A stretch of 64,000 bases of DNA from positions 372,001 through 436,000 of the forward strand of contig CAWBOY010000004.1 of NCBI GenBank assembly GCA_963790585.1, given 5' to 3'. The stretch is from CAWBOY01 sp963790585. GTDB taxonomy: Bacteria > Planctomycetota > Planctomycetia > Gemmatales > Gemmataceae. Both the position numbers and the translations under genes were made by a program. The notes beneath the pieces are model-generated. The model had not been told where the DNA came from. It made no database searches and saw only the letters and a list, made by a program, of their open reading frames with translations. Positions 8,611-17,362 of this stretch are shown one piece after another (the first letter of the stretch is position 1; the number at the start of each line of letters is the position of its first letter).

Positions 8611-9477
8611 TCACTCTTCAATACGCTTCGCGTAAAACCCCGCCTCCCGCTCATTGAGCCGCGATGTACCTGTTAGCGCCTGTCCATCGCCCGTGAAGAG
8701 AAACGCTCGGAATGACTGTTCGACCCGTGGCAGCTTGATCGTAAAGTCGATCGAATGCGTCGGCACGCCGATCTTGCCAGCGACATCATATTTCGTGCCG
8801 TCGCGGTCCGTGAAATAGGCTCCCGATACGGACCCATCCTCGCTCACTTTCAAAACCAACTTGCCGGAGCGCCGCCCGTCGTCGAAAAGCTGGTACGTGC
8901 CATTGAAATACTTGATGTCAAACTTCTCGCCGACAACAAGTTTTTCGCCTTTTTTCGGCGCGAGGTCTGGCAAGCTTTTGGTCACCAAATATAGCTTGGC
9001 CTTACCTACGGGGACCAATGTTGTCTTGTCGCCGTCCGCGATACATTTCAGATCACCTTCAAGGTCTTCTGGCACAACTTGCCCCAAATCGAGACTGAAC
9101 CGAAATCCATTGAAGAGAGACAAATTCTCCCCCTTCGCTTCATAGGCCCGCTCCTCGCCGTCTTTGAACGTGAAGAATCGCAAAACAAGAACAATCGGCA
9201 CCGTCTTATCGGGGCCGACCCGCCGCCGGGCAGCGCGGACGAGCATCTTGGCGCGACGACCGCCGTTGGTCTCGACGATAAGAAAAGTGCCGTCAACGCC
9301 GGGCAGCACGCGGTCGTATTCCGTCATCTGCTCGCGGGTTAGTTCCTTGGTTTCCTTGGTCGTTTCGGCTTCGAGCGCTCTGATCAGGTTGGGGCTGTAG
9401 AGGCGATCAAAGAGATCTTCAGCGCGAGCGTTGATCGCGGAAGCCGCGAGAATGGCGACGGACAACAAGTATTTCAT
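8611..9477 (-). CDS. secreted protein of unknown function
   Basis: 288 residues from the ATG at 9477, which has GGAG eight bases upstream; an alternative GTG nine bases earlier overlaps that ribosome site. Signal peptide MKYLLSVAILAASAINARAE. The mature part has a first half with charged helices (LEAETTKETKELTREQMTEY) and a second half of beta strands ending in a repeated lipocalin/heparinase-like pattern: FNGTYQLFDDGRRSGKLVLK, VSGAYFTDRDGTKYDVAGKI, SIDFTIKLPRVEQSFRAFLF, TGTSRLNEREAGFYAKR. This tail resembles secreted planctomycete proteins that describe a small beta barrel, but I cannot name a family. Confidence 0.65.
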   Translation of the reverse strand: MKYLLSVAILAASAINARAEDLFDRLYSPNLIRALEAETTKETKELTREQMTEYDRVLPGVDGTFLIVETNGGRRAKMLVRAARRRVGPDKTVPIVLVLRFFTFKDGEERAYEAKGENLSLFNGFRFSLDLGQVVPEDLEGDLKCIADGDKTTLVPVGKAKLYLVTKSLPDLAPKKGEKLVVGEKFDIKYFNGTYQLFDDGRRSGKLVLKVSEDGSVSGAYFTDRDGTKYDVAGKIGVPTHSIDFTIKLPRVEQSFRAFLFTGDGQALTGTSRLNEREAGFYAKRIEE

Positions 9478-9826
9478 TTTAGGCACTCCGCAGCCGCAGA
9501 ATATCAGGAGTCTGGTATGCTTTAATCTTAGTCATTAATCAGGCAAGATTGCAGTTTGCGCTTTGCTTAGTACACCTTCCCGGAAACGGAGGAACAGTCA
9601 TTCCCCTGGTGCCGAGAGCCTTTCTAAGTACCGCCAAGGATGCTAAGGACCGCCAACGTTGGCAGTCCTTCGATTTCGACGTAACTCGTTTATTATTAAA
9701 TTGTTACGATCTTGGCATTCTTAGTACCGCCAACCGCCACGCGGACAAGGTCCAGGACCCCAAGCTGTACAAATTTTGTACAGCTGGCGCGTCACAAGCT
9801 GGTCCCCTTTTTTCGAGGAGATGTAC
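9478..9826. other. intergenic region with dispersed repeat and small palindrome
   Basis: About 350 bases with no convincing gene. It contains one copy of a ~130-base dispersed repeat (9606-9741) and, at about 9763-9785, an 11-base perfect palindrome (AGCTGTACAAA / TTTGTACAGCT with one central base). Confidence 0.6.
9606..9741 (+). repeat. dispersed repeat, copy 1 (CCGCCAA-rich)
   Basis: Shares an extended alignment with the reverse complement of 34771-34900: AGGATGCTAAGGACCGCCAA, then GGCAGTCCTTCGATTTCG, then AAATTGTTAC and a final GCCAACC. The element itself carries several AAGNACCGCCAA units in alternate orientation. Confidence 0.65.
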
Positions 9827-10585
9827 TTAGTTGTGGATTTCTTCGTTACGAGGAAGGACCCATTTTTTGAACCACTCCGGCAAGATTTGCGGATCTACCT
9901 TGAGAATCAGCTTTTTCTCTGGTGTTAATTCCGCGAGCAACACCGGCTCGGTACCTGAGTTGTCGAAAAGATACGCACGCTTGGCATGTTCGAGCGCTTG
10001 GCCTAATAGTTCGAGTGACCGATAGTATCGCTCTACGATTTTGTCCGTCGGAACATCGTGTTCGCCCAGTACCACGCGGCTACGGACCCTTTGAATGTTA
10101 AGCTCCACGCTCTCGGTACCCACGAAGTAAAGGTAAGTATGATAGGCTGCCGCTCTTGCTCGTGCGAAAAAGGCGATTTTGCTAGGATGAGACATAACCG
10201 TCTCAAACGAGAACGAATGCCCGGCCATCAGCAACTCATCGCGTTGAACGTCTGCAATAGACGCCGCCACATAGGAATCACAGCTCGACGCTGGAGCAAA
10301 TAATCGAGAGCCGATGATCTGAAAGGCATCGAGAAATGGATGATTTGGTCGCAATCGGCCGATGCGTGTGAGAACAGCGCGAAGATCGCGGGCGTCTACC
10401 GCTTTTTCGAGCGATTCAAGAAGAAAGCCGTTCCCACTCAGGAGATCGCGAAGGATGTCGTCGGCGTTCACATATTGATAAAGCTGTAATTTCCTACTGG
10501 CGGACAGCCTCCGTATCAGACTCGTTTTGCCCGAGCCGTTCGGTCCGGCAAACATCCGCGCGCGTTTAGGGTCGGTATAGCTCAT
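9827..10585 (-). CDS. zeta-toxin-like P-loop kinase
   Basis: 252 residues. Walker A motif ARMFAGPNGSGKTSLIRRL near the N-terminus, then YVNADDILRDL and SFETVMSHPSK, the layout of zeta-toxin/UDP-N-acetylglucosamine-kinase-like proteins. Zeta toxins phosphorylate peptidoglycan precursors; whether this one does is inference. The ATG at 10585 overlaps the stop of the upstream small gene in ATGA, the tight coupling typical of antitoxin-toxin pairs. An upstream GTG two codons earlier is possible but has no better ribosome site. A free-standing P-loop ATPase of other function remains possible. Confidence 0.7.
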   Translation of the reverse strand: MSYTDPKRARMFAGPNGSGKTSLIRRLSASRKLQLYQYVNADDILRDLLSGNGFLLESLEKAVDARDLRAVLTRIGRLRPNHPFLDAFQIIGSRLFAPASSCDSYVAASIADVQRDELLMAGHSFSFETVMSHPSKIAFFARARAAAYHTYLYFVGTESVELNIQRVRSRVVLGEHDVPTDKIVERYYRSLELLGQALEHAKRAYLFDNSGTEPVLLAELTPEKKLILKVDPQILPEWFKKWVLPRNEEIHN

Positions 10586-10800
10586 GCGCACGGGCCGACA
10601 CCATTTTTTAGATCGAGTTTTTTAAGAATCTCTTCTCGTCCATCACTATACAACGCGACAAGTGCATTTCCCTTGATGAAGTAAACCGGCTGCCCGATAG
10701 CGAAAAGAGCGTCGCGGGCCGTGCTTCCGACACTTTTTAGTACGACCCGCAATTCTTCCTCATTCAACTCTTCGTCGCTGTCGTCGATGGTGTCAGACAT
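10582..10800 (-). CDS. small acidic protein, putative antitoxin of the zeta-like toxin
   Basis: 72 residues from the ATG at 10800 (GAGG upstream). The N-terminus is strongly acidic (MSDTIDDSDEELNEEELR), followed by a short beta-type segment (GQPVYFIKGNALVALYSDGR) and EEILKKLDL. The stop overlaps the next start as ATGA. Small acidic proteins with a short strand segment of the type YFIKGNALV commonly precede zeta-like ATPases; antitoxin function is inferred from size, charge and coupling only. Confidence 0.55.
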   Translation of the reverse strand: MSDTIDDSDEELNEEELRVVLKSVGSTARDALFAIGQPVYFIKGNALVALYSDGREEILKKLDLKNGVGPCA

Positions 10801-11047
10801 AGAAGCCTCTCCACGCGTCGAAAATCGTCTCAGCGATCCACCTAACTGCAATTTTACCGCATCCGGATAATGTTTACTACATTGTCGCACGGAAGCTTGT
10901 CGGCGGGGAGGGCGAGAGTCCGATAACGAATGCATAAGCTCTACAATGCCCGCTCAAGGTCGTTTCCCCACGCGCTCCCTACAATACGCGAAGTCATGGC
11001 CGTTCTCGATCTCTTACCCTTTAGCCCGCTGACCCAAAGGTGATCGG

Positions 11048-12148
11048 ATGCGAAGTCTGTTCATCGGCTTGCTGATGCTGCTCGGCGGCGCACCTTTGCA
11101 AGCGGGGGTTTATCATCGACGTGAGATTGCGTTGCCTTTGCCGACGGAACTGAGCGAAAACAACGGGCTGCAGTCGCGGCGGAATGATCTGCGCTCGGTC
11201 GACGATCGGGCCAACCTTGATGGGCCGGACAAGGCGAAGCAGGACTCGTTTCGCGCACTCTATTTCGATGAAGTAAAGCAGATGGAAGCGAAAGACGGCA
11301 AGGAGCCGTTGACCAGCGAGCAGAAGCTCGACCTGAGTGCCGATTACATCCGCCTTGGCCGAAATGCCAAGGCGATCGACCTCATTGAAAAGCAGACGCT
11401 GCCCGCCCTGGCCAAAGACGATCCTTACCGCTTTTTGTTGCTCGCCAATCTTGCCGCGGCTTATTGGGGGAGCAACGTCCCGTCGCGGGCGATCGAGTGG
11501 CAAAAACAATCGCTCGCCGCCTGGCCGACCAGGTTTCAGGGCTGGACCTGGGAGCAATGGTTTCATTATCGCCGCAGTGAAAAAGCGTTGCTTACCTTGA
11601 TGCAATCGCGGCAAATGACATTGGAAGGCGGTCGGCCACCAACCGAGACTGCGCCCGACCCTTTGTTTCCCGGCGTTCGCTGGACCGGACTAGGCGACAA
11701 ATACGTCATTGGCGGGATCGATCCAGTCACCGCCGAAAAGCTGCCTGGCGATGCCGAACCGATCGTCGTTCAACTGATGCTCTGGTTGCCGACGGATGAC
11801 ATCCTTTATTGGCAATATGGCGAGTTACTCAATGCCAAGGGCAAGGTGGCCGACGCTCTGAAAGTGCTCGACTTATTGGTCAGCGTCTCGGGCATGAGCA
11901 ACAACAAGGAATTGTTTCAGCACCGCCGCCTGCTGAAGAGCGCGAAAATCGAGAGCCCGGTAACGAAATCAACACCACCGTCGACGGGGTTCGAGGCGCC
12001 GCCTTCCGTGCCTCAAACCGCGGCACCTCCGCCATCCTGGATTCCAGATTGGCGGGCACTCGTGATCGGTTTTCTAGCTGGAGTGCTGATCGCCGTGGTC
12101 GTGTCCTTACAATGGAAAGAATGGAAACGGGCGAAATCGCGGCGGTAG
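11048..12148 (+). CDS. exported TPR-like protein with C-terminal membrane anchor
   Basis: 366 residues. Signal peptide MRSLFIGLLMLLGGAPLQAG. Helical repeat-like middle: EQKLDLSADYIRLGRNAKAI, DDPYRFLLLANLAAAYWGSN, IEWQKQSLAAWPTRFQGWTW, and a later GELLNAKGKVADALKVLDLL. A proline/serine-rich linker (about residues 305-325) leads to one membrane helix (ALVIGFLAGVLIAVVVSLQW) and a basic cytosolic end. So the bulk should be periplasmic, tethered to the inner membrane. The family is common in planctomycetes but its function is not known to me. AGGTGA precedes the start. Confidence 0.65.
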   Translation: MRSLFIGLLMLLGGAPLQAGVYHRREIALPLPTELSENNGLQSRRNDLRSVDDRANLDGPDKAKQDSFRALYFDEVKQMEAKDGKEPLTSEQKLDLSADYIRLGRNAKAIDLIEKQTLPALAKDDPYRFLLLANLAAAYWGSNVPSRAIEWQKQSLAAWPTRFQGWTWEQWFHYRRSEKALLTLMQSRQMTLEGGRPPTETAPDPLFPGVRWTGLGDKYVIGGIDPVTAEKLPGDAEPIVVQLMLWLPTDDILYWQYGELLNAKGKVADALKVLDLLVSVSGMSNNKELFQHRRLLKSAKIESPVTKSTPPSTGFEAPPSVPQTAAPPPSWIPDWRALVIGFLAGVLIAVVVSLQWKEWKRAKSRR

Positions 12149-12206
12149 CAGGGGCCTTGAATTTTCGACGTGGAGCGTCGGCAACCGGGAACCTCGGAGT
12201 TTTTCG

Positions 12207-12656
12207 ATGGAGTCGCCATCGGCCAGCGCCGCGCCGTTGCTCATTGGCTGGAAGGAGCATGTCGATTTCCCCGAGTGGGGCATCCATCATGTGCGCGTTA
12301 AAATCGACACGGGAGCCCACACGTCCGCCCTTGATGTAAACGGTTATGAGATGATCTGCATGGCTGACGGTGTTCCCGGCGTCAGGTTGGATCTCGCCCT
12401 GAGTCGGCGCCATCCCGAGCGAATCGTGGAAATTGAGGCGCCGCTCCGTCGAACCACCACGGTGCGGAACTCCGGCGGTCATACGGAACTGCGGCCCGTG
12501 ATCGAAGTCGTGATTCGCCTCGGATCTGTGAAACGGACTATCGAGGTGACGCTGACGCAGCGGACCAGCTTGCGCTATCGGATGCTTCTTGGGCGGCGCG
12601 CTTTGGCCAATTGTTTTCTTGTGGACGCGGCACGGACATTCTTATTACGCCCATGA
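12207..12656 (+). CDS. RimB-like retropepsin-fold protease
   Basis: 149 residues, the usual size of the RimB family (formerly called ATP-dependent zinc protease). The aspartic-protease-like active-site motif is VKIDTGAHTSAL (about residues 31-42), with a later conserved RMLLGRRAL. RimB family members trim the glutamate tails that RimK adds; here the rimK-like gene overlaps the stop codon (ATGA), which supports that pairing. No signal peptide. Confidence 0.8.
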   Translation: MESPSASAAPLLIGWKEHVDFPEWGIHHVRVKIDTGAHTSALDVNGYEMICMADGVPGVRLDLALSRRHPERIVEIEAPLRRTTTVRNSGGHTELRPVIEVVIRLGSVKRTIEVTLTQRTSLRYRMLLGRRALANCFLVDAARTFLLRP

Positions 12657-13567
12657 AACGCTCAGGCCAAGGGCCCAAACCTATGCGAATTGCAATTCTG
12701 TCGCGCCAGCCGGGCCTCTACAGCACGCGCGTCCTCGTCGAAGCCGGGCAAGCGCGCGGCCATGAGGTTCAGGTGCTCGACACGCTCCAGTTCGACATTC
12801 ACGTAAGCCGGCGCAGCCCCGAGTTGCTCTATCAGGGCCAACCGCTCGGCCCGATTGACGCGGTCATCCCACGCATCGGAGCGTCGATTACCTACTTTGG
12901 CCTCGCCGTGGTCCGCCAGTTCGAAATGATGGGCGTCTATTGTCTCAATGAATCCCAAGCGATCGCCCGGTCGCGCGACAAACTGCGCTGTTTGCAGTTG
13001 CTGAGCCGTCATGACATTGGCTTGCCACCGACGGTCTACACAAGGCAAGCGGACCACGTTCCCGCGTGCATCGAGAAAGTCGCCGGGCCGCCGGTAGTCG
13101 TCAAGCTGCTCCAAGGAACGCAGGGGATCGGCGTCGTTCTCGCCGAGAGCGCGATGGCAGCTCACTCCGTGATCGAAGCGTTTCATGGACTGGAGCAGAA
13201 CATATTGATTCAAAAATTCATTAAGGAAGCGAAAGGCTCCGACATCCGCGCACTCGTCGTGGGCCGAAAAGTCATTGCGTCGATGAAGCGGCAAGCCCTC
13301 GCCGGCGAGTTTCGCTCAAACATTCATCGCGGCGGCACGGCGAAGAAAATCCGCCTCTCGCCCGAGTATCGGCGCACGGCACTAGCCGCCGCTCGGGTCC
13401 TCGGCCTCACGGTCGCCGGCGTCGATCTGATCGAGTCGGAAGAAGGCCCCATGGTAATGGAAGTGAATTCATCGCCGGGCCTGGAAGGCGTTCAAAAAGC
13501 GACAGGAATCGACGTGGCAAGCACGATCATCGAACATATCGAAAAAGAAGTCGCCATCCATCGCTGA
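12653..13567 (+). CDS. rimK: RimK-family ATP-grasp alpha-L-glutamate ligase
   Basis: 304 residues from the ATG overlapping the rimB-like stop, or 294 from the ATG at 12683 where homology begins (MRIAILSRQPGLYSTR). ATP-grasp features: PPVVVKLLQGTQGIGVVLAE (phosphate-binding loop), LIQKFIKEAKGSDIRALVVG, VAGVDLIESEEGPMVMEVNS and SSPGLEGVQKATGIDVA. RimK adds glutamates to the C-terminus of ribosomal protein S6 or other targets. The overlap and shared strand suggest a two-gene operon with the protease. Confidence 0.88.
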   Translation: MKRSGQGPKPMRIAILSRQPGLYSTRVLVEAGQARGHEVQVLDTLQFDIHVSRRSPELLYQGQPLGPIDAVIPRIGASITYFGLAVVRQFEMMGVYCLNESQAIARSRDKLRCLQLLSRHDIGLPPTVYTRQADHVPACIEKVAGPPVVVKLLQGTQGIGVVLAESAMAAHSVIEAFHGLEQNILIQKFIKEAKGSDIRALVVGRKVIASMKRQALAGEFRSNIHRGGTAKKIRLSPEYRRTALAAARVLGLTVAGVDLIESEEGPMVMEVNSSPGLEGVQKATGIDVASTIIEHIEKEVAIHR

Positions 13568-13585
13568 AATGACGCCGCTAGTTTT

Positions 13586-14311
13586 TTACAACACAACCGC
13601 GCGATTCGGTTGCAGCCAGCTCAAGTCCTTGCCCGTGTACTCGATGACATACGCGAAGCGCCTGTCGTGTGAAAATTCGATGGTCAGCTTGGGATAGCCT
13701 TCGGCGGGAGGGGAATGAAACGCCTGGTCATTCTGAAAGTCATATTTCCGCGCCGAGAGAATATGGACCACGGCATAATTTCCTTCGCTGGCGAAGAAGA
13801 GACCAGGCGCTAATTGGCCCTGAAACTCAACTAAGCCTTGCCCTTTGCAGTAGCCATAAACCAGATCGGAAGGCAGAACCACTTCATGGCCCACGCCGCG
13901 GAAAAACTTCTCGATCTCGGCGGGTGTAGGTCGGGGTTCCTGTGTCATGCCAGCGATTTGCTCCTGGTCGAGCCGAATCTTCGGCCAAAGCGACCACGTC
14001 AAAACGCCGGCACTAACGGTAAACAAGACAACAGCAGCAGCGGAAAAACGCCAAAACTGGCGGCGCTGATTTCTTTCCCTGAGATCAGCTCGCAGCTGTT
14101 CATGAATCCGAGGATTTAGCCGATCCGGAATGTCGACATCGAGCATTGCCCGACTGATCGATTCCTCGAAACGCCGGTGCGCCGCTGCTGCGGGCGCGCA
14201 GGCTGGGCAGGCTGCGAGATGCCTTTCGAGTTCCGCTGTTTCTACCGCATCGAGATCATTGGCTTTTGGACGGGCGAAAGCCAAGAGCAAGCGGGCGGTG
14301 TTACAATCCAT
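13586..14311 (-). CDS. anti-sigma factor with zinc-finger and membrane helix
   Basis: 241 residues from the ATG at 14311 (MDCNTARLLL), with GGAGGG inside the end of the sigma gene. The N-terminus has the zinc anti-sigma pattern (ELERHLAACPACAPAAAAH: H and CxxC). One membrane helix (FSAAAVVLFTVSAGVLTWSL) separates it from a periplasmic domain of about 130 residues with beta strands (YGYCKGQGLVEFQGQLAPGL). It overlaps the sigma gene by 11 bases. Expected role: hold the partner sigma factor at the membrane until a signal is sensed. Confidence 0.85.
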   Translation of the reverse strand: MDCNTARLLLAFARPKANDLDAVETAELERHLAACPACAPAAAAHRRFEESISRAMLDVDIPDRLNPRIHEQLRADLRERNQRRQFWRFSAAAVVLFTVSAGVLTWSLWPKIRLDQEQIAGMTQEPRPTPAEIEKFFRGVGHEVVLPSDLVYGYCKGQGLVEFQGQLAPGLFFASEGNYAVVHILSARKYDFQNDQAFHSPPAEGYPKLTIEFSHDRRFAYVIEYTGKDLSWLQPNRAVVL

Positions 14312-14846
14312 CGGTCGCCCTCCCTTTATGCGAGCCATTAACCGAAGCGGTCGGTGGCGTCGTCAGCCGAATACGCAGGTAACCCTTGGCTCGCGCCAAT
14401 CGAGACATCACCGTTCCAAGAGGCAAATCCATTTGTTCAGCGATGTCACGATAGCTAAAGTCCTCGAAAAAATACAAGATGAGCGGCGTCCGAAACGTCT
14501 CCGGCAAGGCGTTCAATGCCTCTTGCAGCTGGTCAGTGTCGAATTCGGGCATTTCCTTCGGTGGCTCGTCGGGCACGTCAATATCATTAAGGGATACGCA
14601 CGGTTGATGCCGCTCGGCCCTTAGGCGATGAAGATAGCAGTTCCGCAAGATACTAAACAACCAGGGCTTCGCTCGATCTTTGTCGCGAAGCTGTTTCAGA
14701 TTCAGCTGGGCTTTGCAAAAGGCTTCTTGAGTCAAATCTTCCGCATCCGCGACCGAGCCCGACAGCCGAAAGGCATACCGGAAGAGGGCGACATAATGCT
14801 CGTCGACCAGCCGGTGAACATCCTTCGACGGACCGGACAACTCCAT
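14301..14846 (-). CDS. ECF-type RNA polymerase sigma factor
   Basis: 181 residues with the two ECF regions: sigma-2 (HYVALFRYAFRLSGSVADAE, DLTQEAFCKA, KPWLFSILRNCYLHRLRAER) and sigma-4 (ALNALPETFRTPLILYFFED, SYRDIAEQMDLPLGTVMSRL). The anti-sigma gene follows with an overlap, so both are made together. The regulon is unknown; ECF systems usually autoregulate, but I cannot identify the promoter. Confidence 0.9.
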   Translation of the reverse strand: MELSGPSKDVHRLVDEHYVALFRYAFRLSGSVADAEDLTQEAFCKAQLNLKQLRDKDRAKPWLFSILRNCYLHRLRAERHQPCVSLNDIDVPDEPPKEMPEFDTDQLQEALNALPETFRTPLILYFFEDFSYRDIAEQMDLPLGTVMSRLARAKGYLRIRLTTPPTASVNGSHKGRATDGL

Positions 14847-15098
14847 AAAGGGATCCCCTGATGATTAAGAGCCAGCGCAGTGCGATTTATTCCTTTTAAT
14901 AAGTTAGAGTAGTCTCTACGCCGACCGATTGCAATTCAGAGGTAGCAGCCGAAAATCGGCGCTGCGCGGACTGTGACGGCGTTCTTGGAGAACTACCAGC
15001 GCCGAGAAAGCGGACTGATTGCTTTGTCCTCGATACCTGGCATAATAATGCTATCGAGGGTTGGCCGCCGCGCACCGAAGTTGAGTGGGAAGCACAAC

Positions 15099-16241
15099 AT
15101 GAGCCAATTGGAGTATCGACCGGGGCTGGCCGATGTGCCTTGCGCCGAATCGGCTGTCAGCTTTATCGACGGAAAACGCGCCCGGCTCGAATATCGGGGC
15201 GTGGCGGTGGAAACCCTGGCCCGCGAGAGCTCATTCGAGGAGACCTCTTGGCTGCTTCTTAAGGGCGAGCTTCCGTCACAGAAGGAATTGGCCGAATTCG
15301 ATCAACAGCTGCGCAGCCATCGCCGCATAAAATATAAGATTGTCGATCTCATCAAATGCTTGCCGGAAACCGGCCATCCGATGGATGCCCTCCAGGCCAG
15401 CGTTGCCGCGATGGGAATGTTTTACCCGTCGCGTGATGTATCGAATGCCAAGGGCAATTGGGAATCGGTGATTCGTCTCATCGCCAAGATGCCGACGATC
15501 GTCGCGGCCTTTCATCGCTTGCGCAGAGGGGATGACGCGATCGCGCCGCGTGACGACCTTGGCCATGCCGCGAATTTTTACTACATGCTCACGGAAGAAG
15601 TGCCTTCGCCGCCGGTTGCCAAGGTACTCGACGCCTGCCTCATTTTGCACGCCGAACACACCATGAACGCTTCGACGTTCAGCGCTCGTGTCACCGGTTC
15701 CACGCTGGCCGATCCGTTCACCGTCATCAGCTCCGCCGTCGGCACGCTCACCGGCCCGCTTCATGGTGGAGCGAACGAGGAAGTCCTCGAAATGCTCGAC
15801 GAGATCGGCTCGACGGCGAAAGCGAAGAGCTGGCTTGAAGACGCGGTCGTCAACAAAAAGAAGATCATGGGCTTCGGCCACCGCGTCTACAAGGTCAAAG
15901 ATCCACGCGCGACGGTGCTGCAGGAGCTCGCCGAAAACGTGTTCGTCGATACGGGTCGGCCGGAGCAATATGAGTTGGCCTTGGAGCTGGAGCGAGCCGC
16001 GGCCGGGATTCTCGGGCCAAAGGGCATTTATCCGAATGTCGACTTCTTTTCCGGCATCGTCTATCAAAGCCTTGGGTTTCCACGAGATCTCTTCACGCCA
16101 ATCTTCGCCATCGCCCGCGTTGTCGGCTGGCTGGCCCATTGGCTCGAGCAACTGAAGAACAATCGCATCTTCCGACCCGAGCAGATCTACGTCGGCAAGC
16201 AGGATGTCGCTTACGTACCGCTCGAACAACGGGCCAAGTAA
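15099..16241 (+). CDS. gltA: citrate synthase
   Basis: 380 residues from the ATG at 15099 (GGGAAG upstream), where family similarity begins (MSQLEYRPGLADVPCAESAV). The catalytic residues are readable: His in GPLHGGANEEV, His in MGFGHRVYKVKDPR and Asp in PNVDFFSG. The size fits the short bacterial type (also used by 2-methylcitrate synthases), so 2-methylcitrate activity cannot be excluded. It condenses oxaloacetate with acetyl-CoA in the TCA cycle. A family-A palindrome begins 10 bases after the stop. Confidence 0.9.
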   Translation: MSQLEYRPGLADVPCAESAVSFIDGKRARLEYRGVAVETLARESSFEETSWLLLKGELPSQKELAEFDQQLRSHRRIKYKIVDLIKCLPETGHPMDALQASVAAMGMFYPSRDVSNAKGNWESVIRLIAKMPTIVAAFHRLRRGDDAIAPRDDLGHAANFYYMLTEEVPSPPVAKVLDACLILHAEHTMNASTFSARVTGSTLADPFTVISSAVGTLTGPLHGGANEEVLEMLDEIGSTAKAKSWLEDAVVNKKKIMGFGHRVYKVKDPRATVLQELAENVFVDTGRPEQYELALELERAAAGILGPKGIYPNVDFFSGIVYQSLGFPRDLFTPIFAIARVVGWLAHWLEQLKNNRIFRPEQIYVGKQDVAYVPLEQRAK

Positions 16242-16251
16242 ACTTCATTAA

Positions 16252-16332
16252 TTACCGAGCCTGAAGCGTGAGCGAGGAGCATTTTGATTTTTGAAATGCG
16301 AATGCTCTTCGCTTACGCTTCAGGCTCGGCAA
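16252..16332. repeat. family-A palindrome
   Basis: Inverted repeat with arms of about 32 bases (TTACCGAGCCTGAAGCGTGA... and its near-complement) around a short AT-rich loop, 10 bases after the citrate synthase stop. No T-run. Confidence 0.85.
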
Positions 16333-16550
16333 TTCCTATCACCCGCATATCTCTCAATTTTTTCCCGATCCTCAAAACACTCCCAACTCGCACCACCCGT
16401 CGCGCATGGCCAAAAACTCGGGCACTTCGCGCTTAGGTTCAGTTGAATCTCTGTTTTTACAAGTTTAACCTGGATCCCAGACAGTTGTTCGTTGCGTTGA
16501 GATATTTGCGGCAGCGGAAAAGATCTGCCGTTTCTCTGTTGGAGGGTCGG
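16333..16550. other. intergenic region
   Basis: With the repeat before it, about 310 bases without a gene. Nothing recognisable beyond the ribosome site GGAGG at 16541 for the next gene; it should contain that gene's promoter. Confidence 0.4.
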
Positions 16551-16754
16551 ATGATGAGAACTCGATCTTTGGCCGCTGGTGTCCTTTTCGTTGTGACGAT
16601 GGTGTTGTCGGGCTGCTGCAGCACCTGCGGCTCAAAACCGCCGGCAGTGGCCGCGGCCTCACCTTGCTGCGGCGCGCCGCCAGTTGTGGCCGGCTACGGC
16701 CCGGCCCGCCAACCGATCATCGTGGCGCAACAACCTATCACAGTCGCTCCTTGA
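16551..16754 (+). CDS. small cysteine-rich lipoprotein
   Basis: 67 residues from the ATG at 16551 (GGAGGG upstream). Signal peptide with lipobox: MMRTRSLAAGVLFVVTMVLS then GC, so lipidation at the Cys is expected. The short mature part has CCSTCGSKPP, SPCCGAPP and a repeat-like tail (RQPIIVAQQPITVAP). Small surface lipoproteins of this composition are common in planctomycetes; function unknown. Confidence 0.6.
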   Translation: MMRTRSLAAGVLFVVTMVLSGCCSTCGSKPPAVAAASPCCGAPPVVAGYGPARQPIIVAQQPITVAP

Positions 16755-16764
16755 TAAACGGGCC

Positions 16765-16990
16765 TAAGCGCAATACCGTTCGTCGAAGGGGTTGGGCGTC
16801 CGGCTCACGCAGGCGAGATGCAAAAAATGCCACCCCCGTTTGCACAGCACTCCACGATCGTAACATGTTGGCACTATTGATATTGCAGCTCGGCAAAGAG
16901 GTGAGATGCAAACAAATCCTTGAACAACCCCTCCGTGCATCTCGGTGGGGGTGTGACATCCAACTCCTTCGACGAACGGTATTGCGCTTA
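16765..16990. mobile_element. MITE-like element with 25+ base terminal inverted repeats
   Basis: 226 bases, bounded by TAAGCGCAATACCGTTCGTC (then GAAGG) and its exact complement; imperfect pairing continues (GTTGG, later CGAGATGCA on both sides). The element starts and ends in TA, the target duplicated by Tc1/mariner-IS630 transposases. No ORF inside. A non-autonomous transposon is the best reading; a structured RNA is an alternative. Confidence 0.6.
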
Positions 16991-17362
16991 AACGCCGTTG
17001 TTCATTGACCCGGCTGCGTCACGGTGGTGACCGACCGGGGTCGTTACACTTTACGTGAGCCCACCAATCGGCTGCGCCGGCCCTTTTTCGCCAATCGCGA
17101 CAGGCCCGTCCTAACGCAAGCTTTCGCGCGAATGGGCCTCTTTTTCTCTTGAATCACGATTTGAACCATCGCTCACCGCGCGCGGCGGTGCATACTTCCT
17201 CTCGGAGGGTTCACGGGTTTACCGCCGCATCGCGGCACCCTGTGACGCTCCAACGGAATTCCGGGATCTTCCCCCCACCTGTCCGGATTTCCGATCCGCT
17301 CATGAATCATGGACGGACGCACTGGTCACACCAGCGCATTCCGGAAGAGAGGAGTCGTTTCC
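16991..17362. other. intergenic region
   Basis: About 370 bases with no gene. A possible terminator lies at 17102-17150. GAGAGGAG at 17347 is the ribosome site of the next lipoprotein gene. Confidence 0.4.
17102..17150 (+). terminator. possible intrinsic terminator
   Basis: AGGCCC at 17102 pairs with GGGCCT at 17134 across a long loop, followed by CTTTTTCTCTT. The stem is short and the loop long, so this is a weak call. Confidence 0.35.

Noticed and set aside
11021..11614. Long antisense frame opposite the TPR-like membrane protein
   Set aside because: A shadow of a GC-rich coding region; the plus-strand gene has a signal peptide, ribosome site and membrane anchor.
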